Assembly: GCA_002413045.1 (NCBI GenBank)
Contig: DHWF01000025.1
Span: 1-5,004 of the forward strand
From: Chloroflexi bacterium UBA5189
GTDB taxonomy: Bacteria; Chloroflexota; Limnocylindria; Limnocylindrales; CSP1-4
Length of the DNA stretch: 5,004 nt
Direction: 5' to 3'
The notes beneath the pieces are model-generated. The model did not search any database, was not told the DNA's origin, and saw nothing but the letters and a program-made list of their open reading frames with translations. The position numbers and the translations under genes were made by a program. The first letter of the stretch is position 1, and every line of letters begins with the position of its first letter. Positions 1 to 4,863 of this stretch are shown piece after piece.

Positions 1-1112
1 TCCTGGATCGTCATGCGCTCGCGGACAACCCGCTCCATGCGCAGGAGGCCGATCCGGAACGCGTTCTGGATCAGCTCGCCGTTGGCGCGGATGCGGCGGT
101 TGCCAAGGTGGTCGATGTCGTCCTTGATGTGCAGGCCGCGGTTGGACTCGATCAGGTTGCCGACGATCGAGGCGATGTCCTCGCGCGTGATCGTCCGGCT
201 CTCGCGATCGAGCTCGATGCCCATGCGGGCGGCGGCGCCGTCCAGCTTCTTGTTGAACTTGTAGCGGCCGACCCGACCGAGGTCGTAGCGCCGGAAGTTG
301 AAGAACAGGCCCTCGACCAGGGCGCGCGCGTTGTCACCGGTGGGCGGATCGCCCGGGCGGAGCTTCTTGTAGACCTCGATCAGCGCCTCGGCGGGCGTCC
401 GGGTCACGTCCTTGTCCAGGGTGTTGGCGATGAACGGGTGCTCCGGGTCGATGTCGACCGCGGAGAAGAGCGCCGCGATCTCGTCGTTGGTCTCGTAGCC
501 GACCGCGCGGAGCAGGGTCGTCGCCGCGATCTTGCGCTTGCGGTCGACCTTGACCCACAGCTGGTCCTTGTTGTTGGTCTCGAACTCGAGCCAGGCGCCG
601 CGGTTCGGGATGACCTTGGCGCTGAACAGCATGCGGCCCGACCCGGGATCCTCGAGCTCGCTGTAATAGACGCCCGGGGAGCGGACGAGCTGCGAGACCA
701 CGACGCGCTCGGCTCCGTTGACCACGAACGTGCCGAGGTCCGTCATCCACGGGTAGTCACCCATGTAGACGCGCTGGCGCTGGATCTCGCCGGTCTCCTT
801 GATCAGGAGCTCGACGTTGACGTACAGCGGGCGGCTGTAGGTCAGGTCCTTGGTCCGGCACTCCTCCTCGGAGTACTTGGGCTCACCGAACTCGTAGTCG
901 AGGAACTGGAGCTCCATGACCTTGCCGGTGAAGTCCTTGATCGGGCTGATCTCGTCGAACAGCTCGCGCAGGCCACGCTCGGTGAACCAGCGGAACGACT
1001 CGAGCTGGAGCTCGATCAGGTTGGGAACGGGCAGGACCTCGGGGATCCGCGCGTAACGCTTGCGCGCAGCGGCGGACGTGCCCGCAGCCGGCGACTCAGC
1101 GGGAGACAGCAT
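1..1112 (-). CDS. rpoB: DNA-directed RNA polymerase subunit beta, N-terminal part (runs off left edge)
   Basis: Encodes the beta subunit of RNA polymerase, which with beta-prime forms the catalytic core in the cytoplasm. Only the first 370 codons are present; the reading frame stays open to base 1, where two bases of the next codon remain. Recognisable family segments are PNLIELQLESFRWF (about residues 31-43), MGDYPWMTDLGTFVVNGAERV (about 117-137) and SQLVRSPGVYYS (about 140-151), which belong to the protrusion. The lobe follows, including AVGYETNDEIAALF (about 203-216), then GNRRIRANGELIQNAFRIGL (about 337-356). The Val of RSPGV, equivalent to the N-terminal rifampicin-resistance site (E. 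coli V146), is the ordinary residue; the main rifampicin region lies outside the window. The ATG at 1110-1112 is chosen because AAGGAG lies 9 bases upstream; an in-frame TTG directly before it is a less likely alternative. It has its own promoter (1175-1202) and is separated from rplL by about 300 bases. Confidence 0.97.
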   Translation of the reverse strand, partial: MLSPAESPAAGTSAAARKRYARIPEVLPVPNLIELQLESFRWFTERGLRELFDEISPIKDFTGKVMELQFLDYEFGEPKYSEEECRTKDLTYSRPLYVNVELLIKETGEIQRQRVYMGDYPWMTDLGTFVVNGAERVVVSQLVRSPGVYYSELEDPGSGRMLFSAKVIPNRGAWLEFETNNKDQLWVKVDRKRKIAATTLLRAVGYETNDEIAALFSAVDIDPEHPFIANTLDKDVTRTPAEALIEVYKKLRPGDPPTGDNARALVEGLFFNFRRYDLGRVGRYKFNKKLDGAAARMGIELDRESRTITREDIASIVGNLIESNRGLHIKDDIDHLGNRRIRANGELIQNAFRIGLLRMERVVRERMTIQ

Positions 1113-1128
1113 CAAGGACCACTCCTTG
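1113..1128 (-). promoter_or_regulatory. rpoB ribosome binding site inside a perfect 6-bp inverted repeat
   Basis: The Shine-Dalgarno AAGGAG (1122-1127) sits 9 bases before the rpoB ATG. Most of it forms the left arm of an inverted repeat, CAAGGA-GTGG-TCCTTG, whose right arm ends at the base before the ATG. In RNA this would be a 6-bp stem with a 4-base loop covering the ribosome binding site. A CTCC about 5 bases upstream of GGAG could pair with the same bases instead. The binding site itself is clear; any regulatory role for the hairpin is inference. Confidence 0.65.
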
Positions 1129-1174
1129 GCGGAGGACAGGGGGAAGGAAAGGGGCCACGCTCACAGAACTGCGA

Positions 1175-1202
1175 AGTATATCGCGCAGGACCTTTTTGTC
1201 AA
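1175..1202 (-). promoter_or_regulatory. Housekeeping sigma-factor promoter for rpoB
   Basis: Reading the minus strand, a perfect -35 hexamer TTGACA (1197-1202) is followed after 16 bases by a -10 hexamer TATACT (1175-1180), which matches TATAAT at five of six positions. It stands out from the surrounding very GC-rich DNA. Transcription would begin near 1168, giving a 5' leader of about 55 bases before the rpoB ATG, rich in C and T around 1131-1163. A perfect 13-base palindrome (1204-1216) abuts the -35 box. Separate rpoB promoters between rplL and rpoB are known in other bacteria, for example mycobacteria. The motif is seen; its activity is inferred. Confidence 0.8.
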
Positions 1203-1203
1203 A

Positions 1204-1216
1204 CGTTCGACGAACG
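1204..1216. repeat. Palindrome next to the rpoB -35 box (possible operator)
   Basis: CGTTCG-A-CGAACG is a perfect inverted repeat with one central base, lying one base upstream of the TTGACA hexamer. Its place is typical for a dimeric DNA-binding protein acting at a promoter. The arms point opposite to the Gram-positive LexA box (CGAAC-N4-GTTCG), so LexA is not suggested. No regulator can be named. Confidence 0.45.
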
Positions 1217-1251
1217 CTCGACAGTCCAGCGCGACCCGGCGGGAAATGGGC

Positions 1252-1268
1252 CCCAGCGCGCGGCTGGG
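1252..1268 (-). repeat. Third stem-loop of the rplL-rpoB spacer
   Basis: In the minus-strand RNA, CCCAGC-CGCGC-GCTGGG forms a perfect 6-bp stem with a 5-base loop. No run of U follows, so it is not a typical intrinsic terminator. It is the last of three stem-loops between rplL and the rpoB promoter. Confidence 0.5.
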
Positions 1269-1292
1269 CGGTTGCGGCGAAGGCGGAGCCGA

Positions 1293-1334
1293 GCACGGGA
1301 GCGAACGCACTTGAACGTGCGTGAGCTCCCGCGC
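1293..1334 (-). promoter_or_regulatory. Second stem-loop of the rplL-rpoB spacer (long, with internal loop)
   Basis: Minus-strand RNA can form a 10-bp outer stem (1325-1334 with 1293-1302, including CGGGAGC with GCTCCCG and one G-U pair), a symmetrical UC/UC internal loop, and a 6-bp inner stem ACGCAC/GTGCGU closed by the loop GUUCAA. Sixteen pairs in 42 bases make it very stable. The mismatch on the plus strand (A-C) becomes a G-U pair in the minus-strand RNA, which fits a role in that transcript. No U-tract follows. It may act with the upstream hairpin as an attenuator or RNA-processing site, as the E. coli rplL-rpoB spacer does. Confidence 0.6.
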
Positions 1335-1346
1335 GCAGGCGATAAC

Positions 1347-1410
1347 GCCGGCATCCTCGGACCGAGGGCTCGCGGAGCCTGACCTCGGTCCGAGGAGAGC
1401 GAACGCCGGC
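1347..1410 (-). promoter_or_regulatory. First stem-loop of the rplL-rpoB spacer: nested palindromes directly after rplL
   Basis: Two 13-base near-palindromes, 1355-1367 (CCTCGGACCGAGG) and 1383-1395 (CCTCGGTCCGAGG), are exact reverse complements of each other. They give a 12-bp stem in RNA. Inside it a further 5-bp stem GGCTC/GAGCC closes a 3-base loop. Outside it, GCCGGC at 1347-1352 can pair with GCCGGC at 1405-1410, the last base of which is also the final base of the rplL stop codon. Each half could alternatively fold on itself. There is no U-run downstream, so full intrinsic termination is unlikely. E. coli has a partial attenuator and an RNase III site in the same spacer, and a similar job is a reasonable inference. 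Confidence 0.65.
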
Positions 1411-1808
1411 TACTTGATCTCGACCTTGGCACCCTGCGCTTCGAGGGCGGTCTTGATCTTCTCGGCCTCGTCCTTCGTGACGCCTTCCTTGACGGCCTTC
1501 GGCGTCGCGTCGACGAGGTCCTTGGCCTCCTTGAGGCCCAGGCCGGTCAGCTCGCGGACGACCTTGATCACGGGGATCTTGTTCGGGCCGATCTCGGTGA
1601 TGGTCGCGGTGAACTCGGTCTGCTCCTCGACGGCCGGCGCGGCTTCCGCGGCGGCGCCCCCACCCGCGGCCGGAGCCGCGGCCGGGCCGGCGGCGACCAC
1701 GGCGGTCACCCCGAAGCGATCCTCGAACTTCTTCTTGAATTCCGACAGCTCGAGCACGGTCATCTTCTCGAACGCCTCGAGCAGCTGGTCGGCGGTCATC
1801 GTTGCCAT
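1410..1808 (-). CDS. rplL: 50S ribosomal protein L7/L12
   Basis: Forms the mobile stalk dimers of the large ribosomal subunit that recruit and stimulate the GTPase factors EF-Tu, EF-G, IF2 and RF3. The 132-residue product has the full family layout. The N-terminal dimerisation and L10-binding helices (about 4-33, LLEAFEKMTVLELSEFKKKFE) are followed by an Ala/Gly/Pro-rich flexible hinge (about 37-60). The globular C-terminal domain (about 65-132) carries the factor-binding helix segment IKVVRELTGLGLKEAKDLVD. The first ATG is chosen because AGGAG (1818-1822) lies 9 bases upstream; the Met at codon 4 would be 18 bases away. It follows rplJ after 56 bases, with no terminator visible between them, so the two are very likely cotranscribed. 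Strong stem-loops begin at its stop codon. Length and composition are ordinary. Confidence 0.98.
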   Translation of the reverse strand: MATMTADQLLEAFEKMTVLELSEFKKKFEDRFGVTAVVAAGPAAAPAAGGGAAAEAAPAVEEQTEFTATITEIGPNKIPVIKVVRELTGLGLKEAKDLVDATPKAVKEGVTKDEAEKIKTALEAQGAKVEIK

Positions 1809-1864
1809 GGGGTCGATCTCCTGTTTCGTGGTCTGGGTAGGAAGGTTGTGTGGTTCGGAGTGGG

Positions 1865-2383
1865 TCAGGCCGCCGCCTGCTTCTCGGCAAGCGCGGCGAC
1901 CAGGCCGGCGATGTCGCGCAACGGCGCATCGAACAGCCCGGCGGTGGTGGCGAGCGGCGCGGCAAAGGCGCCGGCCAGCTGGGCGAGCAGGACCTCGCGG
2001 GCGGGCAGCGCGGCCAGTCGGACGACCCCGTCGGCATCGATCGCTCGATCGCCGAGGAGCGCTCCGGTGACGCGCACCTGCTTGTACGGCCGCATCGTGT
2101 CGATGACGGCCTTCGCGGTCCTGCCCTCGTCCTGGCCGAAGGCGATGGCCGTCGGTCCAACGAGGAGCCCATCGAGCGCCGAGCGGACGTCCTCCGCGGC
2201 GGCGATCTTCATGAGCCGGTTCTTGACGACCCGGTAGCTCACGTCCTGCTTGCGCAGGGCGCGCCGGATCTCGCCGATCTCGCGAACGGTCAGACCCCGG
2301 TACTCCGAGACGATGAGCGTGCGACTGGTCGCCAGCTGCTGACGCAGCTCGGCAACGGTCTCCCGCTTGGCCTCGGTCGGCAT
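1865..2383 (-). CDS. rplJ: 50S ribosomal protein L10
   Basis: L10 anchors the L7/L12 dimers to 23S rRNA at the base of the stalk and, in many bacteria, represses its own mRNA by binding the leader. The 172-residue product matches the family length. Its N-terminal RNA-binding domain includes EYRGLTVREIGEIRRALR (about 27-44), YRVVKNRL (about 50-57) and GPTAIAF (76-82). The Ala/Leu-rich C-terminal helix (about 148-172) is the platform for L12 dimers, and its length suggests several dimers. ATG start with GGAGGG (2388-2393) 4 bases upstream. It is preceded by 353 non-coding bases with extensive secondary-structure potential and followed by rplL. No truncation or odd residues seen. Confidence 0.97.
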   Translation of the reverse strand: MPTEAKRETVAELRQQLATSRTLIVSEYRGLTVREIGEIRRALRKQDVSYRVVKNRLMKIAAAEDVRSALDGLLVGPTAIAFGQDEGRTAKAVIDTMRPYKQVRVTGALLGDRAIDADGVVRLAALPAREVLLAQLAGAFAAPLATTAGLFDAPLRDIAGLVAALAEKQAAA

Positions 2384-2401
2384 GGTGCCCTCCAGCGTTC
2401 A

Positions 2402-2640
2402 GCGCGCAGCCGGCGCGCGGCGGTGGGCGCTTCGGCCTGCTCGGCCGATGCTCCCCTGCGACGGGCGCCCGAAGGCGCGACCTTGACCGCAGGGGGTACG
2501 CCCACCCGTGAGGGCGAACGATCCGTTCCTGCCTCGGCATGCTCGCCGGCGTCCCCGGGGCGGGTGCCCCGATCCGGTCCGGCGAATCAAGCCCCGACCG
2601 TCACGCTGCGACGTACGGTCCGCGGGCGCAGGCTGTCTCT
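2402..2640 (-). ncRNA. Structured rplJ leader (candidate L10-binding autoregulatory leader)
   Basis: Minus-strand RNA upstream of rplJ can form a row of stable stems: 2591-2627 (GACCGTACG with CGT-G-ACGGTC, extended by GCCC/GGGC); 2556-2571 (CGGGGC-ACCC-GCCCCG); 2453-2495 (8-bp CCCCTGCG/CGCAGGGG enclosing GCGCC-TTCG-GGCGC); 2432-2448 (TCGGCC/GGCCGA); and 2402-2418 (GCGCGC arms), ending just before the ribosome binding site. The 5' part contains AGAGACAGCCTGC (2628-2640), whose CCTGC can pair with GCAGG at 2528-2532 to close a multi-branched domain. Known L10 leaders have an AGACAG-type internal loop beside a closing helix, and this resembles that motif. Position, size and motif support the call, but the fold has not been computed. 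Confidence 0.55.
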
Positions 2641-2663
2641 GGCTGGTATCCGTCGATATGGTT

Positions 2664-2679
2664 CCGCCATCGCTGGCGG
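2664..2679 (-). promoter_or_regulatory. GNRA-capped hairpin near the presumed 5' end of the rplJ transcript
   Basis: CCGCCA-GCGA-TGGCGG in the minus-strand RNA is a perfect 6-bp stem closed by a GCGA tetraloop of the stable GNRA class. It lies about 8 bases after the possible -10 element and so could form at the very 5' end of an rplJ transcript. No U-run follows, so it is not an intrinsic terminator for rplA. Confidence 0.5.
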
Positions 2680-2686
2680 GTTGCGG

Positions 2687-2716
2687 ATTATGCCCGATCC
2701 GGTCGCGAACCGTCCG
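2687..2716 (-). promoter_or_regulatory. Possible weak promoter for rplJL
   Basis: CATAAT (2687-2692) matches the -10 consensus at five of six positions and lies in the most AT-rich patch of this spacer. Eighteen bases upstream, CGGACG (2711-2716) keeps only the central GAC of TTGACA. It sits just after the rplA stop codon and before the leader, where E. coli also has an rplJ promoter. The weak -35 makes this tentative; the genes could instead be read only from upstream. Confidence 0.35.
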
Positions 2717-2730
2717 GCGGCCGCAGCCGC
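2717..2730 (-). repeat. Short stem-loop after the rplA stop codon
   Basis: GCGGC-TGCG-GCCGC can form a 5-bp GC stem 6 bases after the rplA stop codon. No U-tract follows. It could protect the 3' end of a processed rplKA message, or simply reflect GC-rich sequence. Confidence 0.3.
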
Positions 2731-2736
2731 GCAGGT

Positions 2737-3444
2737 TCAGGCAGAGGCGGCGGCGGCGAGGATCCCGGGAATGTCCACGTGGATCCCCGGGCCCATCGTG
2801 CTGGCGATGGTCAGGGTCCGGAGATAGGTGCCCTTCGCGCCGGCCGGCTTGGCCCGGTTGATCGCGTCGACGAGCGCGGCCAGGTTGGCGACGAGCGCGT
2901 CGGCCTCGAAGCTGGCCTTGCCCACCGGCACATGGACGATCGCGGTCTTGTCGACCTTGAACTCGACGCGGCCGCCCTTGACCTCGCGGATCGCGCGGTC
3001 GAGGTCGAACGTGATCGTGCCGGCCTTCGGGTTCGGCATGAGGCCACGCCGGCCCAAGATCTTGCCGAGGCGCCCGACCTGGCCCATCAGGTCCGGCGTC
3101 GCGAGCGCGACGTCGAACTCGAGCCAGCCGGCCTCGATCTTCTTCACGAGATCCTCGGCGCCGACCTCGTCCGCCCCCGCGCGCAGCGCCTCCTGGGCCT
3201 TCTCGCCCTGGGCGAACACCGCGACGCGGACGACCTTGCCGGTGCCGTTCGGGAGCACGACCGTGCCGCGGACCATCTGGTCGGCGTGGCGCGGGTCGAC
3301 GCCCAGGCGGAGATGCGCCTCGACCGTCGCGTCGAACTTGACGGTCGTCGTCTCCTTGGCGAGCCTCGCGGCCTCGTCGGGGGCGTACAGCTTGCCCGGA
3401 TCGACGAGCTTCGCCGCCTCGACGTACTTCTTGCCGTGTGCCAT
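2737..3444 (-). CDS. rplA: 50S ribosomal protein L1
   Basis: L1 binds 23S rRNA in the mobile L1 stalk near the E site and helps deacylated tRNA leave. In several bacteria it also represses its own operon. The 235-residue product has the usual length. Domain I flanks the central domain II, as in all L1 proteins. The segment MVRGTVVLPNGTGK (about 57-70) and the family signature region GRLGKILGRRGLMPNPKAGT (about 124-143) are intact, as is TMGPGIHVD (216-224) near the end. The C-terminus ends in a short Ala-rich tail. The ATG start has an excellent AAGGAGG (3450-3456) 5 bases upstream. It lies 85 bases after rplK, and the two are almost certainly cotranscribed. Confidence 0.98.
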   Translation of the reverse strand: MAHGKKYVEAAKLVDPGKLYAPDEAARLAKETTTVKFDATVEAHLRLGVDPRHADQMVRGTVVLPNGTGKVVRVAVFAQGEKAQEALRAGADEVGAEDLVKKIEAGWLEFDVALATPDLMGQVGRLGKILGRRGLMPNPKAGTITFDLDRAIREVKGGRVEFKVDKTAIVHVPVGKASFEADALVANLAALVDAINRAKPAGAKGTYLRTLTIASTMGPGIHVDIPGILAAAASA

Positions 3445-3490
3445 CGGGTCCTCCTTCGACCGGGTTCGCCGGCCTCCCCCTAGGTGATCC

Positions 3491-3515
3491 CGCGCGGCCG
3501 GGGTGCTGCCGCGCG
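3491..3515 (-). repeat. Stem-loop in the rplK-rplA spacer
   Basis: CGCGCGGC and GCCGCGCG form a perfect 8-bp all-GC stem with a 9-base loop (AGCACCCCG) in the minus-strand RNA, 14 bases after the rplK stop codon. It is not followed by U residues. The next strong signal downstream is the rplA Shine-Dalgarno. It may modulate rplA translation or mRNA decay; no known L1-binding motif is evident to me. Confidence 0.5.
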
Positions 3516-3529
3516 AGCGTCGGGCTGCT

Positions 3530-3955
3530 CTAGCCCGCTACCTCGATACCCATGCTGCGGGCGGTGCCTTCGATCATGCGGGCGGCGGCATCGATGTCGT
3601 TGGCCGACAGGTCGGCCATCTTGATCGCGGCGATGTCCCGGACCTGGTCGCGGGTCACGCGCCCGACCGACTCGCGCTTCGCGGTCCCGGAACCCTTGTC
3701 GATGCCGGCTGCCTTGCGGAGCAGGTCCGCGGCGGGCGGGGTCTTGAGGATGAACGTGAACGAGCGATCCTCGTAGACCGTGATCTGGGCCGGGATGATC
3801 TGGCCGGCCTTGTCGGCGGTCTTCTCGTTGTAGGTCTTGGTGAACTCGACGATGTTGATGCCGTGCGGGCCGAGCGCGGTGCCAACGGGCGGCGCGGGCG
3901 TTGCCTTGCCGGCCGGCAGCTGCAGGGTGAGCACGATGCGGATCTTCTTGGCCAC
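3530..3955 (-). CDS. rplK: 50S ribosomal protein L11
   Basis: L11 sits with 23S rRNA helices 43/44 at the GTPase-associated centre, the target of thiopeptide antibiotics, and takes part in stringent-response sensing. The 141-residue product equals the E. coli length in number of residues. The N-terminal domain has PAPPVGTALGPHGINIVEF (about 20-38) and YEDRSFTFILKTPPAADLL (61-79); the rRNA-binding C-terminal domain ends with the signature MIEGTARSMGIEV (127-139). Residue 26 is Thr where the common sequence has Pro (PPVGPALG). The start is GTG at 3953-3955, set by the purine run AGGAAGGAAG (3966-3975) 10 bases upstream and by the standard MAKKI beginning. It begins 18 bases after the nusG stop codon, in the same operon. 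Confidence 0.97.
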   Translation of the reverse strand: MAKKIRIVLTLQLPAGKATPAPPVGTALGPHGINIVEFTKTYNEKTADKAGQIIPAQITVYEDRSFTFILKTPPAADLLRKAAGIDKGSGTAKRESVGRVTRDQVRDIAAIKMADLSANDIDAAARMIEGTARSMGIEVAG

Positions 3956-3965
3956 GGTTGCTGGG

Positions 3966-3975
3966 CTTCCTTCCT
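3966..3975 (-). promoter_or_regulatory. rplK ribosome binding site (supports the GTG start)
   Basis: AGGAAGGAAG lies 10 bases upstream of the GTG of rplK and overlaps the last two bases of the nusG stop codon. It is the only Shine-Dalgarno-like sequence near and decides the non-ATG start. Confidence 0.75.
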
Positions 3976-4555
3976 AGAGCTTTTCGACTTGCAGGAAGTC
4001 GAGCTCGACGGGCGTCTCGCGGCCGAAGATGCTCACGAGCACCTTGACCTTGTTGCGCTCCGGGTTGACCTCGTCGACCGTGCCGATGAACTCGGAAAAC
4101 GGCCCGTCGGTCACGCGGACGCTCTGGCCCTTCGTGAACGCGACGCGGTACTTCGGCGTTTCGACGCCCATGTGCCGCAGGATCTGCTTGACCTCTGCCT
4201 CGTCGAGCGGGACCGGCTCGCTCCGGACGCCCGGGATGTTCGAGCCGCCGACGAAGCTGGTGACGCCCGGCGTGTTGCGGACGACGAACCAGCTGTCCGG
4301 GTCGAGGATCATCTCGACGAGCACGTAGCCCGGGTACACCTTCTTCTGGACGGTGTGCCGTTGGCCCTGCCGGATCTCGATCTCGTCCTCCATCGGGACG
4401 AGGACCTGGAAGATCCGATCCTCCATGCCCATCGACTCGATCCGGTGCTCGAGGTTCGCCTTGACCTTGTTCTCGTAGCCCGAGTACGTGTGGATCACGT
4501 ACCAGCGCTTGTCGGGGCGCTTGGCCTCGACATCGGAGACGACGGTCGTGCTCAT
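3974..4555 (-). CDS. nusG: Transcription termination/antitermination factor NusG
   Basis: NusG binds the RNA polymerase clamp and influences pausing and elongation; its KOW domain contacts Rho or ribosomal S10, coupling transcription to termination or translation. The 193-residue product has the standard bacterial architecture. The NGN domain spans about 17-125 (WYVIHTYSGYE at 18-28, KKVYPGYVLVEM at 71-82, VRNTPGVTSFVG at 92-103). A linker follows, then the KOW domain at about 141-193 (TKGQSVRVTDGPFSEFIGTV and the hydrophobic C-terminal strand). The ATG overlaps the secE stop codon as ATGA, and no good Shine-Dalgarno precedes it, so translation is probably coupled to secE. The N-terminal 15 residues are a variable extension. 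Followed closely by rplK. Confidence 0.98.
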   Translation of the reverse strand: MSTTVVSDVEAKRPDKRWYVIHTYSGYENKVKANLEHRIESMGMEDRIFQVLVPMEDEIEIRQGQRHTVQKKVYPGYVLVEMILDPDSWFVVRNTPGVTSFVGGSNIPGVRSEPVPLDEAEVKQILRHMGVETPKYRVAFTKGQSVRVTDGPFSEFIGTVDEVNPERNKVKVLVSIFGRETPVELDFLQVEKL

Positions 4556-4743
4556 GAGAAATTGCTCGAGAGGAAGCCGATCACGCCCTGGATGAGCTGG
4601 TCCCAGACCGCGACGAAGATCCCGATGGCGATGCTCACGGCGAACACCAGCACGGTCAGGTTGCGGGTCTGGACGAACGTCGGCCAGGAGACCTTGCGCA
4701 GCTCCGAGATCGCTTCGGCGACGAAGCGGCGAATTCGCTTCAC
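4552..4743 (-). CDS. secE: Preprotein translocase subunit SecE
   Basis: SecE is the essential small membrane subunit that clamps the SecY channel in the SecYEG translocon of the cytoplasmic membrane. The 63-residue product is the short, single-span form found in most bacteria other than enterobacteria. An amphipathic N-terminal helix has the conserved ISELRKVSWPT (about 12-22). One transmembrane helix follows at about 29-47 (LTVLVFAVSIAIGIFVAVW), then a short hydrophobic tail. The start is GTG at 4741-4743; no in-frame ATG, GTG or TTG occurs further upstream before the tRNA gene, and only a weak purine stretch (AAAGG, AAGAGAA) precedes it. It lies 27 bases after tRNA-Trp and overlaps nusG by four bases, the classic secE-nusG pair. 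Confidence 0.96.
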   Translation of the reverse strand: MKRIRRFVAEAISELRKVSWPTFVQTRNLTVLVFAVSIAIGIFVAVWDQLIQGVIGFLSSNFS

Positions 4744-4770
4744 GTGATCGTTCTCTTGCCTTTCAGAGTG

Positions 4771-4846
4771 TGGCAGGGGCGATAGGACTCGAACCTACAA
4801 CCGCTGGTTTTGGAGACCAGTGCTCTGCCAATTGAGCTACACCCCT
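4771..4846 (-). tRNA. trnW: tRNA-Trp (anticodon CCA)
   Basis: The 76-base gene folds into a full cloverleaf. Acceptor stem AGGGGTG pairs with CGCCCCT (one G-U); the D stem is GCTC/GAGC; the anticodon stem CTGGT/ACCAG encloses loop CTCCAAA with anticodon CCA for the UGG codon. The variable loop has 5 bases, and the T stem GTAGG/CCTAT encloses TTCGAGT. The discriminator base is G and the 3' CCA is encoded. It lies 17 bases after rpmG and 27 before secE, so it is probably cut out of the long transcript, as in the many bacteria with rpmG-trnW-secE order. Confidence 0.98.
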
Positions 4847-4863
4847 GCGGTGTCGCGTGGATG

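Noticed and set aside
1204..1216. LexA (SOS) box at the rpoB promoter
   Set aside because: The arms are GTTCG then CGAAC, the reverse of the CGAAC-N4-GTTCG order, and the spacing is wrong.
108..1382. Long plus-strand open frame (424 codons) opposite rpoB and the rplL-rpoB spacer
   Set aside because: It is antisense to the clear rpoB N-terminus, is rich in low-complexity Asp/Glu/Leu/Arg/Val, resembles no family, and is a normal by-product of high-GC codon bias.
1252..1410. Intrinsic terminators in the rplL-rpoB spacer
   Set aside because: None of the three stems is followed by a run of T on the transcribed strand, so they are better described as possible attenuator or processing stems.
1809..2540. 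Upstream extension of the rplL frame to an early ATG (376 codons in total)
   Set aside because: The extension runs through rplJ in another frame; rplL starts at 1808, with AGGAG upstream and the normal N-terminal sequence.
2539..3483. Plus-strand open frame of 314 codons opposite rplA and the rplJ leader
   Set aside because: Antisense to L1, whose family signatures are intact; composition is that of a GC-rich shadow frame.
3503..4747. Plus-strand open frame of 414 codons opposite rplK, nusG and secE
   Set aside because: It spans three well-supported genes on the other strand and has no recognisable domain.
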